Assembly (NCBI GenBank): GCA_964413935.1
Contig: CAYPTY010000003.1
Coordinates: 62,001-126,000, forward strand
Origin: CAYPTY01 sp964413935
GTDB taxonomy: Bacteria > Bacteroidota > Rhodothermia > Balneolales > Balneolaceae
Length of the DNA: 64,000 nt
Direction: 5' to 3'
The notes below the pieces were generated by a model. It worked only from the letters and a program-made list of their open reading frames with translations. It was not told the DNA's origin and searched no databases. Made by a program: the position numbers and the translations under genes. Position 1 is the stretch's first letter. Every line of letters starts with the position of its first letter. Shown in pieces: positions 15,947 to 23,481 of this stretch.

Positions 15947-18627
15947 GTTTTTGGGGTATAAGACAAGTTCTGGGCCAGCCATTGTTCGGTTTCTTCAATG
16001 CTCTGACCTTTGCGTTTGCTGTAGTCCTCCACCTGGTCTCTTCCGATTTTACCAATGCCGAAATATCGGGATGAAGGATGTGAGAAGTAATAGCCTGATA
16101 TAGAGGATGCCGGATACATAGCCAGGTTTTCTGTAAGGCGTAGCCCGATACTCTCCTCCACATTCAGGAGCTGAAATAATTTTCGTTTTTCGGTGTGATC
16201 GGGACAGGCGGGATAACCCGGAGCCGGACGAATACCCTGATATTCTTCTGCAATCAGGGATTCGTTATCGAAAGCCTCATCGGAAGCGTAGCCCCAGAAT
16301 TCTTTGCGGACCCGTTCATGCATACGCTCGGCAAAAGCTTCGGCCAGTCGGTCGGCAAGGGCTTTAACCATGATCACATGGTAATCGTCATGCTGATCCT
16401 CATAGTGTTTGATAAGCTTTTCGATACCGATTCCGGCTGTGAGGGCAAAAAATCCAACATAATCCGTCATGCCATATTCCTGAGGCGCGATATAATCCGC
16501 GATGGATGAATTCGGTTCTCCGGAGCGTTTGCTGCTCTGCTGACGCAGGCAATTGAACAGCAGTTCACTTCCGTCGGGTTTTTGTATGAGGATGTCGTCC
16601 CGGTTAACGCTGTTAGCCGGATAAAACCCGATAACCGCTTTTGCCCGGAGCAGATTTTCTTCAATAATGCGATCCAGAAGCACGTTTGCTTCCTCAAAAA
16701 GTTGAGTGGCCTGCTCTCCCACAACCGGATCCTTCAGAATACGCGGGTATTTTCCGGTCAGCATCCAGGTTTTGAAAAAAGGTGACCAGTCGATGTACTT
16801 TCTGAGTTCAGCCAGATCATAATCCTCAAAAACCTGATTGCCTGTAAATGATGGGTTCAGGGTTTCAAAGCTGTCCCAGTCGATTTCAGTGGCATTATTA
16901 TGGGCCTCCTGATAGGGTAAAATGACTTTGGACCGGCTTTTCTCCTCATGCTTGAGGCGGATATCTTCATAACTTTCCTTCAGTTCACGGGTGTAGGTTC
17001 CATCACTTTTTGAACCCAGCAGGCTATTCAGCACGCCTACGGTCTCTGAAGCGTCGTTCACGTGGATTACGGAATGCTCATATTCCGGATCAATCTTGAC
17101 GGCGGTATGCACTCTGGAAGTGGTTGCCCCGCCAATGAGCAGCGGTACATCCAGTCCTCTTTTCTGCATTTCACGGGCTACGTACACCATTTCATCCAGA
17201 GAGGGTGTGATGAGTCCGCTCAGGCCGATTACATCCACCTTATGCTCTTCAGCAGCGTCCAGAATTTCATTCAGCGGCACCATCACCCCAAGGTCAATGA
17301 TTTCGTAATTGTTGCATGCAAGTACAACGCCCACAATGTTTTTTCCGATATCATGAACATCTCCTTTTACAGTAGCCAGCAGAATTTTAGCCCGGCCTTT
17401 GCTTACGCCACCCTCCTTCTCTTCTTCCATGTACGGGATCAGGTAGGCAACGGCCTGCTTCATTACACGGGCACTTTTTACAACCTGAGGCAGGAACATT
17501 TTACCGGATCCAAAAAGCTCTCCCACATGATTCATGCCGCGCATCAGCGGACCTTCAATCACATCCAGCGGACGATCCAGCTGCTGCCTGGCTTCTTCGG
17601 TATCCTCAATCACAAATTCATTGATCCCTTTCACCAACGCATGCATGAGACGCTCTTCAACGGGAAGGCTTCGCCATTCCGCCTCCTTTTTCTTTTCGGT
17701 GGCACTTACATTTCTGTATTTTTCCGCATAGGTGATGAGGGCATCAGTAGCGTGGTCATGCCGATCAAAAAGCACATCCTCAATTTTTTCCAGCAGTTCA
17801 GGCTCAATTTCATCGTAAACTTCCAGCTGGGTAGGATTAACGATGCCCATATCCATGCCGTTTTCAATAGCGTGATACAGAAATGCCGCATGCATGGCCT
17901 CACGCACCGGGTTTATCCCCCTGAAAGCAAAAGAAACATTACTCACTCCCCCGATGATGTGTGCCCCGGGAAGGTGTTCACGAATCCATTTACAGGTATT
18001 GAAATAATCAAGTGCATAACGGCGATGTTGATCCATTCCGGTAGCCACCGGAAATATGTTCGGGTCCAGGATGATGTCCTGAGGCTTAAAACCCGCCTTT
18101 TCGGTTAAAAGACGATAGGAGCGCTCACAAATCTGAATGCGTTTTTCGTAGGTATCGGCCTGACCGTTTTCATCAAAAGCCATGGAAATTACCGCCGCGC
18201 CATATCGTTTTACCAGTTTAGCCCGCTTCAGAAACTCTTCTTCTCCGTCTTTCAGGCTGATGGAGTTTACAATTCCCTTTCCCTGAATGCATTTCAAGCC
18301 GGCTTCGATGACTTCCCATTTGGATGAGTCAATCATGATGGGGATGCGGGAGATATCCGGTTCGGATGCGATCAGGTTCAGGAAGCGGGTCATGGCTTCC
18401 GCCCCATCGATCATACCTTCATCCATATTTACATCCAGGATCTGGGCCCCTCCCTCCACCTGATCCCGGGCAACATCCAGGGCTGCATCGAAATCATCCG
18501 ATTTAATCAGGTTCAGGAAACGGCGAGAGCCGGTTACATTGGTACGCTCGCCAACATTTATGAAATTGGTATCCGCTCCTGCAACCAAAGGTTCCAGACC
18601 GCTGAGCTGAATGAGCAGTGTTCTCAT
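15943..18627 (-). CDS. metH: Methionine synthase, pterin/cobalamin/activation domains
   Basis: An 894-residue protein containing the last three modules of cobalamin-dependent methionine synthase. The methyl-THF (pterin) domain is at about 15-300 (FINVGERTNVTGSRRF, ILDVNMDEG, MIDSSKWEV). The B12 cap and binding domain is at about 320-550 with GDVHDIGKN, in which H425 is the lower cobalt ligand. The SAM-dependent reactivation domain is at about 570-890 (RPAPGYPACPDH at 800-811). The homocysteine-binding module is a separate upstream gene one base away, so MetH is split into two polypeptides that together match one E. coli MetH. Split MetH is known in Bacteroidota. Confidence 0.96.
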   Translation of the reverse strand: MRTLLIQLSGLEPLVAGADTNFINVGERTNVTGSRRFLNLIKSDDFDAALDVARDQVEGGAQILDVNMDEGMIDGAEAMTRFLNLIASEPDISRIPIMIDSSKWEVIEAGLKCIQGKGIVNSISLKDGEEEFLKRAKLVKRYGAAVISMAFDENGQADTYEKRIQICERSYRLLTEKAGFKPQDIILDPNIFPVATGMDQHRRYALDYFNTCKWIREHLPGAHIIGGVSNVSFAFRGINPVREAMHAAFLYHAIENGMDMGIVNPTQLEVYDEIEPELLEKIEDVLFDRHDHATDALITYAEKYRNVSATEKKKEAEWRSLPVEERLMHALVKGINEFVIEDTEEARQQLDRPLDVIEGPLMRGMNHVGELFGSGKMFLPQVVKSARVMKQAVAYLIPYMEEEKEGGVSKGRAKILLATVKGDVHDIGKNIVGVVLACNNYEIIDLGVMVPLNEILDAAEEHKVDVIGLSGLITPSLDEMVYVAREMQKRGLDVPLLIGGATTSRVHTAVKIDPEYEHSVIHVNDASETVGVLNSLLGSKSDGTYTRELKESYEDIRLKHEEKSRSKVILPYQEAHNNATEIDWDSFETLNPSFTGNQVFEDYDLAELRKYIDWSPFFKTWMLTGKYPRILKDPVVGEQATQLFEEANVLLDRIIEENLLRAKAVIGFYPANSVNRDDILIQKPDGSELLFNCLRQQSSKRSGEPNSSIADYIAPQEYGMTDYVGFFALTAGIGIEKLIKHYEDQHDDYHVIMVKALADRLAEAFAERMHERVRKEFWGYASDEAFDNESLIAEEYQGIRPAPGYPACPDHTEKRKLFQLLNVEESIGLRLTENLAMYPASSISGYYFSHPSSRYFGIGKIGRDQVEDYSKRKGQSIEETEQWLAQNLSYTPKT

Positions 18628-18628
18628 A

Positions 18629-19627
18629 TCAAGCTGTTACGGCTGCTTTTCGGGGTTCATACTTTGCAGACAGCTCGGCCATTATCTGAATATGCTCCGG
18701 AGTAGTACCGCAACAACCTCCCAGAATATTAACCAGTCCGTCCTGCAGGTAGCGCTCAACCTCAGCACCCATCTCATCCGGCAGCTGATCATACTCACCG
18801 AATTCATTGGGCAAACCGGCGTTTGGATAGGCTGAAATGTAGTGAGGAGCTATCCTTGAAAGAGTTTGAAGGTAAGGATATAACTGACTGGCTCCCAATG
18901 CGCAATTAAATCCAATACTCATGATTGGTGCATGGGAAAGTGAAATCAGAAAAGCCTCCGGTGTCTGGCCGGACAGTGTTCTGCCACTGGCATCCGTAAT
19001 GGTTCCGGATACCATGATCGGAAGCTCAACAGCCCGCTCATCAAAGAGTTCCATAATGGCAAAAAGGGCTGCTTTGGCATTCAGGGTATCGAAAATTGTT
19101 TCCACCAGGAGCAGATCCGCCCCGCCATCAATCAAGCCTTCAGCTTGTGTTTTATAAGCCGCGGCAAGGTCATCGAAATGCACAGCACGGTAGCCGGGAT
19201 TGTTGACATCCGGTGACAGGGATGCGGTTTTATTGGTCGGACCAATGGCTCCGGCAACAAAGCGTGGCTTATCGGGATTTTGATCCGTGAATTTCTTTGC
19301 GGCCCCGGCGGCAATCCGGGCCGATTCAACATTCAGCTCATAAGCCAGCTCTTCCAGGTGGTAATCGGCCTGAGAGATGGAGGTGGCACTGAAGGTGTTG
19401 GTTTCGATGATATCCGCGCCTGCCTGCAGGTATTCTTCATGAATCGCCTGAATGATTTCCGGCTGGGTTATGGATAACAGGTCATTATTGCCCTGCAGCG
19501 GATGTGGGTGATCTTTAAAGCGATCAGCCCGGAAACCGGACTCATCAAGCTTATAACGCTGAATCATGGTACCCATGGCACCATCCAGCACTAAGACACG
19601 TCTTTCTAATTGATTTTGAATAGTCAC
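18629..19627 (-). CDS. Methionine synthase, homocysteine-binding (HMT) domain subunit
   Basis: A 332-residue homocysteine S-methyltransferase domain equal to the N-terminal module of MetH. It binds homocysteine through zinc. The three ligand cysteines are visible at C242 (GFNCALG) and C305-C306 (GGCCGTTPEH), and the barrel begins with VLDGAMGTMIQ. The frame stays open to 19714, but that part lies inside the SAM riboswitch. I therefore choose the in-frame GTG at 19627, which sits directly behind a GAAAGA stretch. No ATG is available downstream of the aptamer before the domain begins. It is the first gene of the operon with the large MetH piece and metF. Confidence 0.92.
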   Translation of the reverse strand: MTIQNQLERRVLVLDGAMGTMIQRYKLDESGFRADRFKDHPHPLQGNNDLLSITQPEIIQAIHEEYLQAGADIIETNTFSATSISQADYHLEELAYELNVESARIAAGAAKKFTDQNPDKPRFVAGAIGPTNKTASLSPDVNNPGYRAVHFDDLAAAYKTQAEGLIDGGADLLLVETIFDTLNAKAALFAIMELFDERAVELPIMVSGTITDASGRTLSGQTPEAFLISLSHAPIMSIGFNCALGASQLYPYLQTLSRIAPHYISAYPNAGLPNEFGEYDQLPDEMGAEVERYLQDGLVNILGGCCGTTPEHIQIMAELSAKYEPRKAAVTA

Positions 19628-19675
19628 TCTTTCAATGGATTGGCTTATACAGAAAGAAAGAGCGGAAAACCTCGG

Positions 19676-19781
19676 CTTATCTTTCGACGCTTTTAGCGCC
19701 GTGGGATGTAGCACCTGTCACAGAGGTGGTGATGGTTGCTAAGACTTCAACGGGCCCATTCCCTCAGTCTTTCTTTATAAG
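19676..19781 (-). ncRNA. SAM-I (S-box) riboswitch upstream of the met operon
   Basis: The minus-strand RNA has the SAM-I core in order: P1 5' arm CTTAT, AAAGA, P2 stem AGACT, the conserved GAGGGA, GGGCCC, TTGAA, P2 3' arm AGTCT, then AGCAACC, the P3 hairpin CACC...GGTGCTA, CATCCC, a P4 stem GGCGC/GCGTC, and GAAAGATAAG closing P1. These are the conserved nucleotides of the family. About 106 nt. It lies between a promoter (19796-19825) and the first met gene (GTG at 19627). There is no T-tract downstream, so control is likely at translation. Predicted effect: high SAM turns down the MetH pieces and MetF. Confidence 0.95.
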
Positions 19782-19795
19782 CATTAAAATGTGAT

Positions 19796-19825
19796 CAAAT
19801 ATACCGTTCTCCAGGATTAATCCAA
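19796..19825 (-). promoter_or_regulatory. Bacteroidota-type promoter of the met operon
   Basis: On the minus strand TTG (19823-19825) is followed by 19 bases and then TATATTTG (19796-19803), an exact fit to the Bacteroidota -33/-7 consensus TTG-N19/21-TAnnTTTG. The start of transcription would fall around 19789, just ahead of the riboswitch. The element fits in the gap after the Omp85 gene stop at 19829. Confidence 0.8.
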
Positions 19826-19828
19826 AGA

Positions 19829-21517
19829 TCAGAGACGTGTCAGGATACCGAAATGAATTTTGCCGTTGGCAAGCTCATCCTGAGGTGAAATGGCATAACT
19901 GAACATGATCTGCCCAGCCCTGGTGTTGTAACTAAGTCCGAAGCCAAAGGAATACAAAAAGTCTGCCTGCTCAAACTGCTGATTCAACTCCGTAAGCAAC
20001 TGAGGTCGATAATACCCACCAACGGTATTGAATACAAAAAGAAAGGATTCCCGATCCAGCAAGTACCGGTATTCAGAATTAAACCAACCTGCCCGGCTGG
20101 CGAAAAATTGCTCTTCGGTAAATCCCCGGAAGGATCGTGCGCCACCGAAGCGCATCAGATCTATTTCCGTAAAATACTGGGCTGTAGTAAGATGAAGCAT
20201 TCCACTAAAGTGAATCAGATGAGGCAGGTTAATCGGATGGTAGGTCTGAATTTCTGCGTTCAGTATCTGCTGGCGGGTACGCTCTCGGGAACTGTTCAGA
20301 GTTATTCCATCGTCTGCCTCCACCCTTTTTATACCTGTCCCGAAACTGAGATCGAAATGATAACCATGGGTAGGAACTCTCGGGTGATTCAGGTTCCGGT
20401 ACCTGAAACCAATGGTAGTTATAGCCCTGCTGCCGTCCACTTCCGTCCGATTCAGCTGAACAGATTCACTGGCGGTAACACCGGTAGCCTGATAATCGGC
20501 ATACAGTGTTGCCCTCGGGGTGAGATAATACTCTGCCCCTATGGTAAAAATTCGGCTCTGGTAGTTGGTATCCTGCTGGAAAAGAGTAAAACCACCCCTG
20601 ATACCGATGGGCAACCCTCCAAGCCACTGCTGCTGAACATCCACATTCAGACGGGTATTATCGAGGGTTAATCGCTGATAAAGCAGATCCAGTGTATTTC
20701 CATCTGCAATGGCATTCACTAAACCAATCTTTCCCTCCCCGATAAAAGAACCACCGCCCTGATTGCTTGGCACATAACCGATAATACCATCCAGATAGTT
20801 GGCGTTTCTTTCCTGTACCGGGATGTAAAGTTTTTTCAAGGAATCCTGCCTCAGCAATAGCGGCTCATTTACTTGCTCGAAATAGCCGGTTAAGAGTAAA
20901 TCTTCCCGGATACGGTTTAGATTATCACGGGTAATGAATAAGGAATCCCTGAATCCAATTACACGTCTCAAAAAAACCGACCCAACTCTGTTCAATGGGG
21001 AGAATTCAATCTCTTTTACCACCCACTGCTCCCCTTCATTTATTTCAAAACGAAGATTAACCAGACACCGGTCTTCAAGTACCTGAATATCCCCGATTTG
21101 CACCTGAACCTCCGCATAGGCCTGATCCAGGTAAAAACGGCGTATCTCCTCACTCAATTCAGATAACTTTACTTCAGTAAATCGAGTGCCAAGGTAGGAT
21201 AACGGATTAAAGCCACCTTCTCCAGTATCTGTGTTCAGGGCGATAAGACCGAAGCGAAAATCACAACCGGGTACCACCCTCAGGCTTAAATCGTCCTGAT
21301 TGAATGTAATTGAAGCATTCAGGTATCCTTTTGCAAAAAGCAGTCGGTTGAAATCAGCACGAATAGCCGTGGTGTCACTACGGCTCATGATGACTGAATT
21401 CAGCTGTGCATAAAGCCTTTGATCCAGACTGTCAGGTTCAAGCTTGTAACTGATGGTCTGGGCCCTCAGGTTAAGACTGAGCAGCAGAATGGTTATGTAG
21501 GGCAGTAAAAATCTCAA
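19829..21517 (-). CDS. BamA/TamA (Omp85) family outer membrane protein
   Basis: A 562-residue exported protein with a signal peptide (about 1-19, ending LRAQ), one or two POTRA-like repeats at about 60-235 (LDQAYAEVQVQIGD, FEINEGEQWVVKEIEFSP), and a C-terminal 16-strand-type barrel. The barrel carries the family loop motif GGARSFRGFTEEQF (RGF), which locks inside the barrel in Omp85 proteins. It is much shorter than BamA (about 800) and closer to TamA or other Omp85 paralogues, so it is probably an accessory assembly or translocation factor rather than the essential BamA. It follows speE on the same strand with an 11-base gap, so it may be the last gene of the polyamine transcript. Confidence 0.85.
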   Translation of the reverse strand: MRFLLPYITILLLSLNLRAQTISYKLEPDSLDQRLYAQLNSVIMSRSDTTAIRADFNRLLFAKGYLNASITFNQDDLSLRVVPGCDFRFGLIALNTDTGEGGFNPLSYLGTRFTEVKLSELSEEIRRFYLDQAYAEVQVQIGDIQVLEDRCLVNLRFEINEGEQWVVKEIEFSPLNRVGSVFLRRVIGFRDSLFITRDNLNRIREDLLLTGYFEQVNEPLLLRQDSLKKLYIPVQERNANYLDGIIGYVPSNQGGGSFIGEGKIGLVNAIADGNTLDLLYQRLTLDNTRLNVDVQQQWLGGLPIGIRGGFTLFQQDTNYQSRIFTIGAEYYLTPRATLYADYQATGVTASESVQLNRTEVDGSRAITTIGFRYRNLNHPRVPTHGYHFDLSFGTGIKRVEADDGITLNSSRERTRQQILNAEIQTYHPINLPHLIHFSGMLHLTTAQYFTEIDLMRFGGARSFRGFTEEQFFASRAGWFNSEYRYLLDRESFLFVFNTVGGYYRPQLLTELNQQFEQADFLYSFGFGLSYNTRAGQIMFSYAISPQDELANGKIHFGILTRL

Positions 21518-21528
21518 GCCAGTTATCC

Positions 21529-22374
21529 TCAGCGGATAATCTGCTCAACAAAATTCGGCAAAGCAAATGAAGCCTTGTGTATCTCCGGATTGTAATATTT
21601 CAGACTGCCATTTTCCTGCTCATAAAAGGTTTCTGCACGCTTCAAAGCCTCCTGACTCAAGGGTTTGATAGTTTTTGAAGCAAAACCAAAGGACCACATA
21701 CCAGCCGGGTATAAAGGTATGTAGCCCAGATACATAACTGAATGGTTGAATGTTTTATCCAGTGCGGAAAACACCTGTTTCATACTGGGGTGATAGGATT
21801 CCACCCAGGGACTTTCAGTCTGTGTAGATAACACACCATCTTCAGAAAGTACTTTATAGCAGGCATTGATGAAGTTTTCTTCAAAAAGTCCTTCTGCAGG
21901 CCCAACAGGGTCGGATCCATCAATGATGATTACATCGTAGGGTTCTTTAACTTCATTCAGAAACTGAATACCATCCTGCACTAGCAGGTTCAGCTTTGGG
22001 TTATCCCAGTCGCCCACACCAGGCATGTGTTTTTTTGCTGCTTCGATAACCACAGCATCGATCTCCACCATATCCACCTGTCTGACGGATGCATGTTTCA
22101 GGGCCTCACGGGCAGAGCCACCATCACCTCCGCCGATAATGAGTACCCGCTCCGGTTTAGGGTGAGAAACCATCGATACATGAACCAGCAGTTCGTGGTA
22201 TACGAACTCGTCTTTTTCGGAAAGCATAACCATCCCATCGATGGTCATCAGATTGCCCCAGGTGTCGGTCTGCAGGATTTCCACTTTCTGATAATCCGAT
22301 TGTTTTGAAAACAACACCTTTTCAACCCCGACCGTCAATCCGGTTTTTTTATGATAAAATTCGTTGTATTGCAT
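21529..22374 (-). CDS. speE: Polyamine aminopropyltransferase (spermidine synthase)
   Basis: A 281-residue enzyme that transfers the aminopropyl group of decarboxylated SAM to putrescine (or, in some bacteria, agmatine). The dcSAM-binding glycine loop IIGGGDGGSARE is at 79-90, DMVEID at 101-106 and the catalytic IDGSDPVGPA at 151-160. Length is standard for SpeE. It is third in a minus-strand cluster after SpeD and the arginine decarboxylase, separated from the latter by a 78-base gap containing inverted repeats. No agmatinase or agmatine deiminase gene is nearby, so the immediate acceptor cannot be decided from the window. Confidence 0.95.
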   Translation of the reverse strand: MQYNEFYHKKTGLTVGVEKVLFSKQSDYQKVEILQTDTWGNLMTIDGMVMLSEKDEFVYHELLVHVSMVSHPKPERVLIIGGGDGGSAREALKHASVRQVDMVEIDAVVIEAAKKHMPGVGDWDNPKLNLLVQDGIQFLNEVKEPYDVIIIDGSDPVGPAEGLFEENFINACYKVLSEDGVLSTQTESPWVESYHPSMKQVFSALDKTFNHSVMYLGYIPLYPAGMWSFGFASKTIKPLSQEALKRAETFYEQENGSLKYYNPEIHKASFALPNFVEQIIR

Positions 22375-22394
22375 GGATTTGTGAATTCGTGAAA

Positions 22395-22455
22395 CGTTAT
22401 TCCTTAATCGTTATTCGGTTTTCTTTCCGATTAACGAATAACCATTAACGAATTA
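22395..22455. repeat. Nested inverted repeats between pdaD and speE
   Basis: The gap holds two copies of CGTTATTC on one side and two copies of TTAACGAAT on the other, around a T-rich centre. CGTTATTCGG (about 22409-22418) can pair with CCGATTAACG (about 22427-22436) with one mismatch, and TAATCGTTATTCG can pair alternatively with CGAATAACCATTA, also with one mismatch. The right edge overlaps the stop codon of the decarboxylase gene. There is no T-tract, so it is more likely an RNA-processing or attenuating hairpin, or a dispersed intergenic repeat, than a terminator. Confidence 0.6.
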
Positions 22456-22950
22456 GGTATACCACAACACTACGGCGGCGAAGGTTGCACCGCAGTGGTC
22501 TACCTGATGTTCGATGCCGCAGAATTTCATTTCTTTTAGTGCCCGTTTCCTGAATTCAAAGGCATCCACCACCATCTGTTTTACGATGGTTTCAACGTAT
22601 TCCAGGCGGGTGTGGTCTTCAAACTCCATGATTACACCGGGTTCTTTTGGATCTTCAGGAATACCGATGGCAACAGCGGAGGCAATCCACATTTGCGGCG
22701 TCTGTGAGTCGATGTGAGCGTAGGCAAGGGGTATGAGTCCACCTTTTGGGAGTTCGAGCTCCTCAGGGCTGATTTCGCGCGCTGAGGGCGGAAGTATGGA
22801 ACTCATACGCAGCAGGTTTGTATCGCCCACACCGGCATTCAGCAGGGCGTTATCAAAAGCATTCAAACGGGTATTACCCTCGGCAGCACCTTTTACCAGA
22901 CAATAGGCATTGGGAGTGCGCACCATTTCAAAGGCATTCAGTTTCGGCAA
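22453..22950 (-). CDS. pdaD: Pyruvoyl-dependent arginine decarboxylase
   Basis: A 165-residue proenzyme of the PvlArgDC family, which decarboxylates arginine to agmatine using a pyruvoyl group instead of PLP. The self-cleavage region GVGDTNLLRMSSILPP is at 40-55. Cleavage is expected between S50 and S51, with S51 becoming the pyruvoyl cap of the alpha chain. The C-terminal part has RLEYVETIVKQMV and MVVDAFEFRKRALKEM, typical of the trimeric fold. It lies 13 bases after speD and upstream of speE, so arginine is the likely carbon source for polyamines here. This family is known from archaea, Chlamydia and several Bacteroidota. Confidence 0.93.
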   Translation of the reverse strand: MPKLNAFEMVRTPNAYCLVKGAAEGNTRLNAFDNALLNAGVGDTNLLRMSSILPPSAREISPEELELPKGGLIPLAYAHIDSQTPQMWIASAVAIGIPEDPKEPGVIMEFEDHTRLEYVETIVKQMVVDAFEFRKRALKEMKFCGIEHQVDHCGATFAAVVLWYT

Positions 22951-22963
22951 TGTATTAGTGGGA

Positions 22964-23362
22964 TCAGATTACAGTTCCGGTTGTCTTGTGAAGCAACTTT
23001 TGTCCTTGCGGCACCCTGAATAATCCACGCTTCATTTCCATGCTGGATACATTTTCAGATTCAAAAGCTTCCCGGAGGTATTCCTGAATAAACCAGGGAT
23101 CAATAGACTCTCCGCAGGTAAAAATATCGACGGCCGCATAACCATATTCGGGCCAGGTGTGGATGGTGACATGGGATTCGGCGATCACCACTACGCCGCT
23201 CACTCCAAAGGGTGAGAATTTGTGAAAGTCATGAGAAACAATTGTGGCTCCCGATTTGCGGGTTGCTTCAATCATGATGTCATTGATGAACTCTACGTCG
23301 TTGATTTTTGAATTCGAACAGTCGTAGAGTTCCACGAGTATTTGTCTGCCAAGGGCCTCCAT
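22964..23362 (-). CDS. speD: S-adenosylmethionine decarboxylase proenzyme (SpeH type)
   Basis: A 132-residue class 1B SAM decarboxylase that self-cleaves to form its pyruvoyl cofactor and makes decarboxylated SAM, the aminopropyl donor. The cleavage site is E62-S63 (IAESHVTIHTWPE), and H68 and C83 complete the set; all three positions coincide with those of the characterised Thermotoga/Bacillus short-form enzymes. The first gene of the polyamine cluster, it faces the E1 gene across a 119-base divergent gap. I see only an imperfect promoter (TACGCTTTG, one base too long) there. Confidence 0.95.
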   Translation of the reverse strand: MEALGRQILVELYDCSNSKINDVEFINDIMIEATRKSGATIVSHDFHKFSPFGVSGVVVIAESHVTIHTWPEYGYAAVDIFTCGESIDPWFIQEYLREAFESENVSSMEMKRGLFRVPQGQKLLHKTTGTVI

Positions 23363-23481
23363 TCGCGTGTATTCCTATACAAAAAAAGTTAATAAGGATA
23401 TTTTGATAAAGTCATCCAAAGCGTATACTAGCCGGAGCCGTTCCGCCCGAACAGCGAAAATTACGGAGAAAAATCTTCTAA

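Noticed and set aside
17062..18108. Open frame of 348 codons on the plus strand opposite metH
   Set aside because: No family resemblance; the codons mirror metH. It is a shadow frame.
19628..19714. Extra N-terminal 29 codons of the HMT gene starting at 19714
   Set aside because: They lie within the riboswitch aptamer and show no similarity to MetH; the GTG at 19627 is more plausible.
23400..23440. Possible speD promoter (TACGCTTTG)
   Set aside because: The spacing between TA and TTTG is one base too long and no TTG lies at the right distance.
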